Assembly (NCBI GenBank): GCA_007844125.1
Contig: CM017567.1
Location: 8,454,196 to 8,518,195, forward strand
Source: Sinonovacula constricta
Taxonomy: Eukaryota > Mollusca > Bivalvia > Cardiida > Solecurtidae
Direction of reading: 5' to 3'
Length of the DNA: 64,000 nucleotides
How positions within the stretch are numbered: position 1 is the stretch's first letter; each line of letters starts with the position of its first letter. The translations under genes and the position numbers were made by a program. Positions 1 through 11,160 of the stretch are shown here, in pieces. Under the pieces are notes generated by a model that worked only from the letters and a program-made list of their open reading frames with translations, had not been told where the DNA came from and ran no database searches.

Positions 1-120
1 TAGAAGGGGCCTGTTTGAAACATATTTAGTAAGAAATATGATCTCTTCCCCATTTGAAGATCTAGTTGAAATCAAACAGCACTATAAGAGGCAGTTGACT
101 TAAAATCCACTGTTCCTTAC

Positions 121-197
121 CTTGCCATATATTACCACATTAACAGATCCCTTCAGTATAATATACCAGGAGGTGCCCTCATCTCCTTGGTTGAACA
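121..197 (-). CDS. RAPGEF4: Epac/RAPGEF4-like exon: CNB-B beta-hairpin (internal exon)
   Basis: This internal exon of a cAMP-regulated Rap exchange factor encodes [20 protein letters not shown] followed by VIYGK, the first strands of the second cyclic-nucleotide-binding domain of Epac proteins. In Epac this domain binds cAMP and releases the catalytic half, which then loads GTP onto Rap at membranes. On the minus strand the exon follows an acceptor (TTTCAG, ending at 198) and ends at AAG before donor GTAAGG (115-120). It starts in phase 1: its first two bases join the last T of the previous exon to make Leu. It ends in phase 0. The phosphate-binding cassette of this domain must lie in the next exon, beyond position 1, so cAMP-binding residues of CNB-B cannot be judged here. 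Family assignment is strong; choice of RAPGEF4 over RAPGEF3 is less certain, since invertebrates often have a single Epac gene. Confidence 0.9.
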
Positions 198-561
198 CTG
201 AAACATATTTACAGCTAAGTAAAGTGATTGGTGCTTACAAGACAATGTATTTTTTCCCCTTAAAAACCTTTTCTGTGTATTTTTATTAAATGCTATTTAT
301 TCGGAAGAATACATTTTAAATATATCAATATTTTTTTTTTTTTTTGTAATGTCCCATCTACATTATAAAATGAATACTAATTAATAATTTTTATTATTCA
401 ATTATATTAAAAGAATGTTCCAAAAATTTTAGAGTGAGTGTGCTAAGTGGATAAGTTCCTACTAGCAGTAATGGACATTCAGCAGTCAAAAGACTAATGT
501 TATTTCTATAATAATAATATAGAGATAATTTATGCATGCCATGCTAGAGAGGTGTACTTAC

Positions 562-707
562 AGACAGTGCCTGCCCTGGCATGTGACTCAAACACCAGTA
601 CACTGGCCAGCTCACGTTTGACCATGGTGGACAGATGGGACAGGGCCTTGATGTGCAGCAACTCCTCATAGATAATCTCCAAGTCCTCCATAGTACGCTC
701 ATGTGGC
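562..707 (-). CDS. RAPGEF4: Epac/RAPGEF4-like exon: DEP to CNB-B linker helices
   Basis: The minus-strand exon encodes [19 protein letters not shown], then [20 protein letters not shown] and ESHARAGTV. This is the helical lead-in and first strand of the second cAMP-binding domain in Epac2, close to the vertebrate sequence in length and order (known family pattern: [17 protein letters not shown]). The acceptor is TTTTCCCCAG (CAG at 708-710) and the donor is GTAAGT (556-561). The first base completes an Arg codon begun by CG at the end of the previous exon; the last base, T, starts the Leu codon finished in the 121-197 exon. Length 146 nt fits these phases exactly. Conservation is high, as expected for the hinge region that couples cAMP binding to catalytic release. 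Confidence 0.93.
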
Positions 708-949
708 CTGGGGAAAAGGCAGAGAAAACATCAGGAGGCTTCAAATAGTTATAAATCTTAAAAAAGTTAATCTTTAACTCTTTTATTATCAAGAAATATT
801 GGCAAAGCCAGGAAATATTTAGATCTTTGATTATTTTTCCGAGTTAAACTACATTAAGTTAAAGCCAGAAGACCAAAATATGTTAATGCTTTCTGGATTT
901 TGCATTTATCCTGTAAAATAAAATAACCAAACTCAGATACAACACCTAC

Positions 950-1133
950 CGTTTTCTTAGAATCATCCTCATCATGGCATCTGGTCCGATCTGAGCCAGT
1001 AGTAGGAAGACATCGGCCAGTTCCTCTTCACTCTCCCGTTTGGTGGCGCTAGTGGGCACTGTGCTGACACCCTCATCATCCTCATGAAAACGATAGAACA
1101 GGTACTTGTCCTTGAACTGGTGCTCATGGCAAA
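950..1133 (-). CDS. RAPGEF4: Epac/RAPGEF4-like exon: end of DEP domain and linker
   Basis: The exon encodes CHEHQFKDKYLFYRFHEDDE (end of the DEP fold), an acidic variable stretch with VSTVPTSATKRESEEELADV, and FLLLAQIGPDAMMRMILRK, which leads into CNB-B. The DKYLFYRF and MRMILRK signatures are characteristic of Epac proteins. The DEP domain targets Epac to membranes by binding phosphatidic acid after cAMP activation (family knowledge). The acceptor is TCTCTCACAG (CAG at 1134-1136) and the donor is GTAGGT (944-949). The exon starts in phase 1, completing a Val codon after the previous exon's final G, and ends with two bases (CG) of an Arg codon. Length 184 nt agrees with both. Confidence 0.93.
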
Positions 1134-1546
1134 CTGTGAGAGAGAAATGTTAAATAACAATAAAATAAGTCCATAGATTGTAGTCTGAAATATTTATACT
1201 TAAACTTGCTTATGGCAAACCATAAAAGAGATGTATGCCTCACATTGGAGCAAATATTTATGTTAATGATTAAAACATTTTGGTGTGGTGTTCATTAAAA
1301 CTGTTGCTTACTGCAAGCTATGGGAAGAGAAAACATTAATTGGACATTAGGCTAAATATTCAACCAAGCATGATTCTGCTGCACACAGCAAGTTTCAATC
1401 TGAACCAGGGCTCTGGAACCAGGGCTCTGGAATAAAAGTGGACCTCTTCCAGAAAGCTTCAACTCCAATATATGACTGGGCCATCTTTCATTATTCCTAG
1501 CAGAAAAATGTAATTATGACCATAAATAAATTCGTTATAAACTTAC

Positions 1547-1775
1547 CATGCACAACCACACCCTCCTCCACCAGGGCTTGCCACATCCCAACCGCCTGCG
1601 TCCGGGAGTGCACCAGAGGGCTCTGCTGCATCAGCCAGTCCACCATCTCTGTGCCGACCATACACCGACGGTATGTGCGCAGGTGAAACTTACGGTCCCG
1701 TATCATGTGAGAGGCACGTGTCAAGAGAACTGTCCGCAACACACAGCCAGCATGAGCCAGTCTGTCTGATGGTTC
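1547..1775 (-). CDS. RAPGEF4: Epac/RAPGEF4-like exon: DEP domain core
   Basis: The exon encodes [60 protein letters not shown] and [16 protein letters not shown], an almost complete DEP domain. [15 protein letters not shown] and [16 protein letters not shown] are diagnostic of Epac DEP domains and include the conserved Arg of the RDRK turn. DEP directs Epac to the plasma membrane (family knowledge). The acceptor is TATTCAG (CAG at 1776-1778) and the donor is GTAAGT (1541-1546). The exon starts in phase 0 with GAA and ends with one base (G), matching the next exon. Because it starts in phase 0, it is compatible both with the linker exon 2172-2287 and directly with the phase-0 end of the CNB-A exon far upstream. 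Confidence 0.95.
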
Positions 1776-2171
1776 CTGAATAGAGATTGGGGAGAAGGAA
1801 ATGTATAAACTTCACATAAAATAATTATATGAGGAAAATTATAATTTTTCACAATTCTTAAAAAAAAATCATTTATTTTATTTGCAAAAAGCAAACAATC
1901 AACATCAGCATGCACACAACTAGTTATTATAATATATAGTGTCCTATTTGTAACACATTAGTTTACAAACCAAATAATCTACTGATGAACAAATAATTCA
2001 AAGAAAAATTTTGATAAAATATGGAATTAACATATCGATATTAGGTACTAACAACAACATTTCGGACCTTACTTTAAATGACAAACCTACATGATTTAAT
2101 AATTTTACCATTATCTGAACATATTTAGGGACAGTTGCAGTGGTATTTTTGCAGCTAGTAAAAGTTCTTAC

Positions 2172-2287
2172 AGCAGTGAGCGGAGCAGCAGGGTTGGGTA
2201 GTTCCTCCACCTTGATTTTGCTGGAGGGCTTGGTCTTGTTTGGGTTGCCATGGCTACCTGGACTGGACACTTTCTGGGGGCTCACTG
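2172..2287 (-). CDS. RAPGEF4: Epac/RAPGEF4-like exon: variable linker before DEP
   Basis: This 116-nt exon encodes a Pro/Ser/Lys-rich linker: AVSPQKVSSPGSHGNPNKTK then PSSKIKVEELPNPAAPLTA. It precedes the DEP exon in frame. No domain is visible; Epac2 also has a poorly conserved linker at this place. The acceptor reads TTCTTCCAGCAG, a tandem NAGNAG site, so the exon may start at 2287 or 2284 (with or without one residue). The donor GTAAGA (2166-2171) follows GCT. It starts in phase 1, so it cannot follow the phase-0 CNB-A exon (63175-63321) directly: that frame would read CAG TGA. It does match the phase-1 ends of the giant exon (4654) and of the candidate mini-exon (46851). Confidence 0.75.
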
Positions 2288-2419
2288 CTGGAAGAATGAT
2301 CAAGCAAGGAACCTTTTAACTCTAAGCTGTCTTCATTCATTTGCAATCTTTACTTAATTCTTAGTTTTATTTGGCCTACAAATAGTCACAAATAAAAATA
2401 GCACTATTACTGGAGTGTC

Positions 2420-2458
2420 AGCAGCAAACAGCAAACACTGCAGATCCTGATCAGACAA
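2420..2458 (-). repeat. Palindromic dispersed element, half copy
   Basis: Contains a diverged GCAGCAAA...CACTGCAG arm followed by ATCCTGATCAG. This is the reverse complement of the right arm of the dispersed palindromic family described at 61683-61790. Only one arm is evident. Confidence 0.6.
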
Positions 2459-3304
2459 TTACAACCATTTTTTCACTCTTGCCTGAACAATTTGTGGTAA
2501 GCAAGCATACTTCTTATCAAGTTAAGAGGAAATACATGTGAATAATAGGTAGAGAAATACAGACACTAAAATTAACCAAAGTATTCATTTGGAAAAAAAA
2601 ATAAAAAAAATCAAACAACAATTTCCTAAAGCAAGTTTGAAATAAACATCTATGCACAAGAGAAATCATAATTACCAAGTTATGTGCAGTTATGAACAAA
2701 GCAAAATTGCAATGTGTCAAAGTGTGTCATAGAGATTTAAATATAGAGCTATCACAAAGAGATGAATACACCCTCTACCCTTTTATTCGGCAGTAATACA
2801 TTTGATGTCTTAAGTATGACCTTGACTTTTGAGCTAGCTAGTTTGGTTCTTGCAAGCTACACCACATCTTTAATAGGCAAACATTTGTGGCATTTCTTTT
2901 CAATTTGTTAATCTTTTAGGTGTTTAGCTCAGAAAACTTTGAAACTGACCAACTGACAAATGGAATAACAGACAATGTGAATCCTATATAGACTTCATGC
3001 CCTGCACTGCCAATATTTTAGTTTGCAAAAACTAAAAGTATAAAACAAAAACCAAAGTATCAATGTTTTTGAACATGTGACCTTTAAAAACAATAGCAAG
3101 TCAAAAGTAAATGTAAACGAACTGGAAACAGTAATTATCTATGTACACAGAACAACTGTGTTTCTAAAAGAATAAAAATATTCAAACAAAAATAGAAAGA
3201 GAAAATATAATAATCTTTCATGAAATCAGAAGAAGAAAAAGGCTACTTCATGTTTGTTTAAAAGCATCTGCTGTTTTTCATCTTTTCACGCTGCATTAAT
3301 TTGA

Positions 3305-3490
3305 AAATTGTTAAATTAAAAAAAAAATACAAAAATACATGTATATCATAAATATATCTCTTTATACATTTAAAGGCATACCAGGTGAGATGATGAAAAA
3401 ATTGTAAAATTAAAAAAACAAAAAAAACATGTATATTATAAATATATCTCTTTATACATTTAAAGGCATACCAGGTGAGATGATGAAAAG
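3305..3490. repeat. Tandem duplication of about 90 bp in an intron
   Basis: A segment with a poly-A tract, ACATGTATAT, AAATATATCTCTTTATACAT and CATACCAGGTGAGATGATGA occurs twice in direct orientation, about 90 bp apart. The copies differ by a few bases and an A-tract length change, so the duplication is fairly recent. Confidence 0.85.
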
Positions 3491-4373
3491 CAAGATAACA
3501 TCTCTATTGCCACTGCCCAGGACACCTAGTATCAAGTATTGTCAATATTCAACCTTCCCTGAACATAAACCAGCCCTCACTCTTGCCCCTTTCAAAACAA
3601 ACCTGTCGTAAAATGGCCATAAACCTGACAAAGTGAGGCCCATTTAACAGATTAAAACACTAAAATGTTTTGATTACACTTCATGAGTGCTACATGGGAA
3701 TAAAATAGAAAATAAACATTTTGACAACATATAAAACCGCCACACACAATCAAATGGGTAAAATGCTGATCTGATCTGACCTTTAACCTTTGTTAAGGTG
3801 AGGCAGGTTAGAAAGTCAAAGGGTTAAAGAACTAGTGGTAAAGGTATAAAAAAAAAAGCATAAAATAAGTATCAGAGAAATCATGGGAGGACAAAAATAA
3901 TGAGATGGAATTAGGTAGGACAATAATAACAAATAAAGTAGAACACTGAAGAGTCTAAGCTAATGTAAAAAAACACTGAAAATATGCAAAACAAAAACTG
4001 GTAGACTTAAAAGGCAGCAACAGATAAGAATTTTGATGTTTCAATTATTGTTAAGTTCTAGAAATACTTCTTCAAGTAAAAAGATACAACATAAAAACGA
4101 TCTACAGTATTATAACAACAGTATAAAACATAAAAATAATATAACATCACCTACAGAATCACAATGTTACAAACATGACAGCTTAGAGTGTTTTACCAAT
4201 GACAGGCTAGACAAGGGGTGTTTTCATTTATTTTTAACCAAAAGGAGCTTAGACAGTATATTAAGAATATTTTCTTATCATTGAAAATTGAGCAAGTTTT
4301 ATTGTCTTTTATTTCTACAACAGCCACTGAAAATTATCTAACAGATGACTGCTTACAACTACCATTCTACAAA

Positions 4374-4400
4374 CACACACACACACACACACACACACAT
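4374..4400. repeat. CA dinucleotide microsatellite
   Basis: An uninterrupted run of CA repeats, about 13 units, in the intron between the giant exon and the linker exon. Confidence 0.95.
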
Positions 4401-4653
4401 CAGTTAACCAACAAACAATTTTATAATGATATAGATTTTATTGACTACCTTCCAACTGAACAGCAATTTACTGGTGTTTTTTCCTAGAAATTCTTCTTGG
4501 GTTTACCTTAAAAAATGATAGGTTAAGGTCATCTTGTCAAAAGACTTTTAAGAAATGATATTTATATAAAAAAAAGACTAAACAAACCACATTACACCAA
4601 ACCCAACTAGTCTCAAAGAAACCGCCAACATCATATAACATGCTCATACTCAC

Positions 4654-7600
4654 CACCTGGAAGTGCCGCCAGCGGTGTGATCACAGAATCCATGAGCTGC
4701 TTGTTCCGCTGTAATGAGTAAACACAGATCACCTTGTCATCACATTGTATGGAGTGTAGCATGTACCCAAGACATACATCATACTGGACCACAGTTTCCA
4801 AGTCTGGGTCCAGTGTACCTTGAACATCAGGAAGTCCTGAGAAAAAAGGATCTTCCTTTGGAAAGCCGCTCCATGATGGCAACCTATTGGGGGTTTCTAT
4901 AGGAATTGATAAGCCACTAAAAACCTCCTCCGACCATGATGATTTAGGTGACTGGGTTATTTGGAATTCTGATAAAGATCTTTTGTTAGGTTTAAGCACA
5001 GTATCAAAAGGTTTGGCCTCGTTCATAAGACTAATATCGTCATTTGAAGCTGATATCTTTCTCTTGCCACTTTCAGCAGAATTAAGCCGATTTGATTGGA
5101 TGAGAGTAGCTTTGAACTCTGTCACATGTTGGTCATCAAAGAGAAATCGTCTTGCAAATGAGGAAGTTTTGTCTGCTTTTGGTGTTGATGTTTTAACATG
5201 ATCAGTGGACTTTATGTGTCCATTTTCATTGTCATTGTTCAAATCACTGAATGAGAATCGTTTGATATCTGATGACTCAGTAGACTTGCCTTGCTGTTGG
5301 AAGTCAATGTCATTTGCTGACAAAACTTTGGATCGTCTAACATTTCTAGGCAATGGAGGTTTTCTAGTTATATTCCTTCCTTGGATCTTGTCTGATGTTA
5401 ATTGTTCCTGGGATCTGAATGGTTGTTCACTTTTACACTTCATGAAATCATCCGCTGAATCTAATGTTCCCATGTGTGCAGGATCAGATGATTTTGTATC
5501 AAAGATGTTTTTATTTTCATCATGATCTGTTGACCCAATAATATTGATTTCAGCAATATTTACACTTTCAGGTTTATCCTTTATGTCTTTCATTGCCAAG
5601 CAGTCAAGGTTTTGTCCAAGATCTGCCTGATCAACGGATTTAACCAAGGCATCAAAGTCATTCAAAACATCAGCTGATTCTTCAGCCATTACAGTCAGCA
5701 ATGCATCATGGGAACTTGACATTGATTTGACCTTAACAACTCTGGCCTCTTTTTTGCTCATTGTGTCACTAACTGATAAACGCTGTGGTTTGTCACACTT
5801 TTCAACTTCAGCATCATGCAGAAGATCACTGCAAGAATGGGCTTTAAGGCCACTTCTCACATAGTCTTGACTTTCTGGCATCTCTGAACACAATGTGAAA
5901 ATCTCATCACCTGCATACTCAATTCCTGGCTTGACACTAAATGGAATATTCAAGTCACAGTTCTCAGACTGACTGAGATTAGTTTTCTGCAAGCTATTTC
6001 TCTGATTTCTAGAGGCAGTTTGAACCTCATCATCAGTATCATCAGTAAAATTATCTAAATCATCAGCACTTAAATCTAGCACAGGCCTGTGGCGCAAGAG
6101 TGAAAAATCCCCACTCATTCTTTTAGGTTTTGTAAAGTCTTTCTTGAAGCTTGGGAATAAAGCACTCTCAATTTGCTTCATATCTATCAGAGACATTGAC
6201 AAACATCTTCTCTGTTTAAAACCTTTGCTATCAGATTCATATGATTCTGGTGATGACACATCAGTTCCAGAGTCCTTTGAAATCTTGTCAGTGTCATATC
6301 CCTTAGCTTTTAAAACATGAGCACTTGTCACTACACTTGGTTTGTTTCTTTTACAACTGCATTGTGAAGTAAGGTCACAAAGACTCAGTGCAGCCCTCCT
6401 TGTGACTGCACTCTCTATCATATTGTCAGGCTCTGATGATTCACTCCCACTTGATGCATGTCGCACTTTTCCACATTCTTTGCATACAGCAATAAAACCT
6501 CTATCTGATCTACTAGAAACATTACTCATGTGTTCATAATTTGATTGGCTATGTGATAGACCCAGATACTGAGAGCTGCCCATAGAACTTGCTTCTCCAT
6601 CAGAATAGTTATCATCATTTTGTACATCATCGCACAGTCCTCTCAGATATTGGGTATCAACGGATTTCATGATTTCATCTAAAAGTGTTGGACTTCTTAC
6701 GCCACTCTGGGATCTGTTCATAACACTATCTGTCCGACTACGAAATTCACTTTCACTAAATGCATTATGTCCAAATTTCAAGTTCAGCATTAGCCTTAAC
6801 CGTTTCTTCCAGGCTGATATCTCCTCTTTAGATGCTGGTCGTTTTCTAGGTACAGTAGTGAAAACTTTCTCGTACACTAACTCGGAGGTTTTCTCACATT
6901 TCTGTTGCTTTGTCCCTTGTTTAAAGGGACTATCCACTGATGTTGCTGAGTTGGATCTTCCTCTAATAAAATATGAAATACTTGATGCCATTTCAGCTCC
7001 TTTCTTTGCCATTAGATTTGTGAGTGATTTAGTCTTGAAGAATGGTGCTATTTTAGGCTTCTCGCTATCATCGCTTCTTATCTTAAATGAAGAACCTAGT
7101 TTAATGTTTGATATTGACTGAGCTTTTTCAGTTATCTTTTTTGATATGCTGCCAATTCTGCTCACTCTTCTTTTGTTGCCACCTGATTTGTGTTTCTTTG
7201 GATTAGGCATGGTAAAAAACTTTGTAACCTCGTCACATTCTGGGAAAGCATCATCAACACTACCAGCTTTGTGAGTTGTTTCCATAAGAGGTGACAGAGC
7301 ACTACTCAAACCAGAATCTGTGGAGGTTGTCATCTTACTCTTCAATCCTGCTACTGTCTCTTCCAATTCTAGGCTCATCTCTTTGATCTTCAAGTTAGAG
7401 TCCAGAGACCTTCTCTTTGAAAGTTTGTCCTTGATGGTTGATTTCTTTGTAGCAGAATCATCAAAAGAGAATGGTCTTATTCCAAAAAATGATCTTGGAG
7501 TTTTGGCTTGACTTTTATCACTTTGAAATGCATCAGATTGTTTTGCTTTTCCTTTTTGCTTATTTATTTTTGTTTTCTCCTTGACTTTACATGAGTTCAG

Positions 7601-9199
7601 ATTTGTGTCACTTTTTGATTTCTGGGTGTACGAGTCTGTCATATTCTCAAATGTCCCTGAATCACTTGAACTTACACTTTGCACATCTGCTTCAACTTCA
7701 GGCTCTGATTCTGAGAATAACACATCCTGACTGTGAACTGAATGGAAACTAGAACTGAATGAATCCACAGATTCATTGCTAACAGTCCTTGCCAGATTTA
7801 CTGGCTCACTTTCAGCATCATAGAATTGTTCATTTACATCAAAACCTAATGAGTGACTATCCCCATCCTCTTTAATCACAAGGGGTACCAAATGACCATA
7901 CTTTTTTGTAAGGTCTAGATCATCCAAATCATCAGCTAGATCTTGGTTCTTGTCATCCTTTAACACCCATGGACTCTCAAATGTCTGATTTAGGTCAAAG
8001 TCCAGAACTGGAAGTGCAGGTATATCAGACAAACTATCTCTGAGTGCTTTCTGCCCTTCATACTTTGTTCTTTCAAAAGTGTCAGAGTCACTATCAATTG
8101 ACAAACACATTTTGTCCAGTTTACCATCTGGAGAAGGACTGCCACTGTAAGAAACTTTATATTCTGCCTTATTATGCTTGTCTACTGGTACCTCACCTTC
8201 AAGAATATGAACTTGAACTGATATTGTTTTGTCCATGTCAAAATCAACTTTACTTGTACAGCTACCAGAATTTGTATGTTCAGGAAATACCTTTAGAGCG
8301 CCTTCACGAGTACATAGCACTGAATTAGTTATTCCTGCTGAAAAAGCCAAATGGGCAAGAGGCCCTTCTTCCTCATCTTGACCATAAACATCAGCACAAG
8401 TAGGTGAGGAAACACATGGAGGACTTATTGGACTCAGAATAGGCAATGAAAAGTTCTCCTTTTCAGAAATACTGATGTTGGCTGGCTTTCTTGGCTTTGC
8501 TGGGAAAACAGCATCAGATTTGAGCACATTCTGCTTTCTGTCAAAGCTAACTGGTCTAACAAGATGTGAAAAGTCTACAGTTTCAGGGGTCAAACCAAGT
8601 CTAGAACAAAGATACACAGATAAGTTCTTGGCACCAGTTGGGATTTGTTTGTCTGTAGTGGGTCCACTTGACAGTGGTAAGACAGACATGTCTTTCCTTC
8701 TGAACGAGTTCCTCAACCTGCTTAAAGTTGATTGTCTTTGAAAATGTAAATCACTTCCAGGCTTAAATTTTCTTGGTATAATTTTCTTGTGCTTTTTACC
8801 AAATTCTCTATTAAGTCCCACCTTTTGAATATTAATATTCAAACCTACTGGTAAATGGTTATTATTTTCTTTGTCTTTATGAACACTTTCATCTCTATTT
8901 TCTAGCACTATCTCATCAGTCTTTCTGTGTTTATTCCTGAAGCTTTTCAATGATTTGAACCTATATGACAGTGATCTGCTCAAAGTCCTACGAAAGGACG
9001 TCTTGCGTTTTAACCTAGGGGCAACTATTTCGTCATCGCTGTCATCTCCAACCACAGTATCATTGGCTTCTGTTTTTTTAGTCCTATCATGCCTCGTCAA
9101 TATTTGTCCATTCATACCCTTGTATGTGGGGAATAACTTGCCTGATAGCTTCATAGGCAGAGTCTGAAGCACCGAACTTTCCAATTTTCCTTCCATCAT
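4654..9199 (-). CDS. Giant alternative first coding exon of the Epac/RAPGEF4-like gene (1,515 codons)
   Basis: A single minus-strand frame runs 1,515 codons from ATG ATG (9199), with an in-frame TAA immediately before it. It reaches donor GTGAGT at 4648-4653; if read through it would stop only seven codons later. The exon ends in phase 1 and fits the linker exon 2172-2287, so I infer an Epac isoform that lacks CNB-A and has this N-terminus. I recognise no domain. The protein is rich in Ser, Asp and Lys. Visible features are a basic Ser/Arg stretch at about residues 64-90, a KRRVS motif near 676 (PKA consensus), KRRS and KRMS motifs, repeated Phe-Ser-Phe-Asp-like motifs (RPFSFDD, KRFSFSD, RRFLFDD), a probable helix with SAWKKRLRLMLNLKF near 795, Cys-containing CKECGK (about 905) and CSCK (about 947), and a more hydrophobic C-terminal 45 residues. 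An independent single-exon gene is possible but less likely. Confidence 0.8.
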
Positions 9200-10293
9200 T
9201 TAAGAAGAATCAATAATTGTATTATCAATTTTCTCCTTTACACTTCAAGAACATTCATAGTCTAGCATCAACTGTATTCCACCAACTTTTTTACAGATCA
9301 TGTTCAAAATACTTTTTTCAGCATAGGCACGCACTTCTCCTACATGTCCACATTCATCATTAACTGAGTGACATAATGTATCCTGGAACTTCACAATGTA
9401 AGATATCCTCTTATCATAACAGTGGATCCATCTAAGTAAGAATGGTAATTAATCCCTACACATGACAGGTCATAATTATCTCATCATTTTATGTTTTCAA
9501 CAACTTCTCTCTAGACATAGAGATAAATTGACGGCTACACGATCAGATTGCAACATGAGACTTCTGTTTTCGTCATAGACAGTGTTATTCTATATCACAT
9601 GTTATTGCATGTTTCTATGAACAAGTGTCTTGCTAATGGAATGTCCTTTGTTGTTAATTGAATATCTCTTAATATGATAACCTTATAATTGCTTTTTCTT
9701 GATGAAAGCTTTCAGTGGTCAAATTTAACAATTATAGGAATGGGTCTGATGAACTGTTCTATTTATTTGTGAATTTCACTCAGACAAATTGCCATATTTG
9801 CTATCATAGCATCCATAACTATTACAGCTTGCAGTATGAGTTTCACATTTTCAAACCAAAACACAACTCTTCCAAATATTTGTGCTTTATGTTTCTTCTT
9901 CATTAATTACTTCCTTCCACATTGAAAACAAAAAAACAATTTTCTGAAAGCTTCATTCATTTTTTGTGTGTATTTCAGTAATTAGTTTGTTCCATGTTGA
10001 ATACTTAATCCAGTCAACTTTGGTTAGTTTACTCCTTCCATACTGAATACTAAATCCACAGTTGCTGTTTTCCACACATTATAATCATAAATAGTGGCAC
10101 TGCCCTGCTTCGTTGTGTCTGCCATATTCCATCACTCTCAGAGCATGATTATCCTTCTGTTGTCATGTCCATTCATCCCAAGGGAGATAATTTGTAGCAT
10201 AATTCAGCATCCGTCCATAATGTTGGTTCTGGGTAATCGAAGTCAAACAGGCTTCTTGAAGTGAAGATCATTGCTCTTCCTTAGGTTTTCATC
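9200..10293 (-). promoter_or_regulatory. Candidate 5' leader of the giant-exon transcript
   Basis: No coding sequence is seen upstream of the giant frame. On the minus strand an acceptor-like site, TATATACTTTCAG, ends near 10294. A leader exon could therefore start at about 10293 and run into the ATG at 9199, giving a 5' UTR of about 1.1 kb with several upstream ATGs and stops. Alternatively transcription could start inside this stretch. No core promoter element is clear. Confidence 0.25.
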
Positions 10294-10949
10294 TGAAAGT
10301 ATATAGACAAAAGTTATCATAAAATAAGGTTCAACATAGTTTTAATTTGTATTTGCCTGCAGATATCAATAATTCCATTTGCATAACTATTCCATCTGTG
10401 TTTGTCATCAAGTATACAGGCAATGTTTAAATAATTTTATAAAATTGAACTTTTTTTTCTATTCTAAGTCATATTTTATGCCAATTGCACTGAAGATTTT
10501 CATTGCATCATCATATTTGATACGAAATAACTTTAAGTAAAAAGAAAAGTAGGGTACAACATCTTAAAAAAAATGCATTTTTAAGGCAAAAAGCTCTATA
10601 ATTCACAATTTTTACTGACTTCAATTATATGTGAAGACAAATCCAGTAGATGAACAGTTATAATTGCCATTATCAATACAACCCATTATCTAGCTATATT
10701 CACATCATGTATATTTACACTTAATACAGCTACAGGACCTTACTTACATGCATAACACAAAAGGTTTTTATCTGCACACATACTTCAAATACCTGCAGAC
10801 TAACCACATAGCTACTAGTGTTACAGCTATCGTTATAACAAAGGTAACTTATGACACAATCAGAATCCAATCTTCATGACCAATAACCCTTCTACCAGTT
10901 TATTGGCTATGTTGCACACAATGTAACGAGATGTGGTAGTCATTTAAAA

Positions 10950-11160
10950 TAAGCAGTATTCGAGAGAGAGGCCTTGAGTTCAAGCCAGTACCGCAACATT
11001 GTACAAAAAAGTGCAAGTGGCCTGGCTTATACTCAAACAAATAAAAGGGTAGTCCATGGTCATAACAGTGCCAGAATACTGTGTGACTTGGGGTGATATC
11101 ATGCCAGATGTTCATGACATGTTATTCACAGTGATGGCAGTCCTATATCTACTTCATGTG
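10950..11160 (+). mobile_element. SINE-A copy (tRNA-derived), plus orientation
   Basis: Starts with a tRNA B-box-like GAGTTCAAGCC and continues with the body found in reverse orientation at 28065-28375 and 43383-43640. The shared body includes the word for 'catctggcatga' read in reverse (TCATGCCAGATGTTCATG). The head upstream of the B box is degraded. Confidence 0.6.

Larger units (their letters stand above)
2288..4653 (-). other. Intron between linker exon and giant exon
   Basis: This 2.4-kb AT-rich intron has no convincing coding content. It holds half of a palindromic repeat near 2420-2458, a tandem duplication of about 90 bp at 3305-3490 and a CA microsatellite at 4374-4400. Its donor is GTGAGT (4648-4653) and its acceptor TTCCAG ends at 2288. 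The small open frames here look like chance. Confidence 0.6.

Noticed and set aside
4631..9199. The giant frame as an independent single-exon gene ending at the TGA at 4631-4633
   Set aside because: A consensus donor lies 21-24 bases before the stop and matches the phase of the next Epac exon. I keep it only as a less likely alternative.
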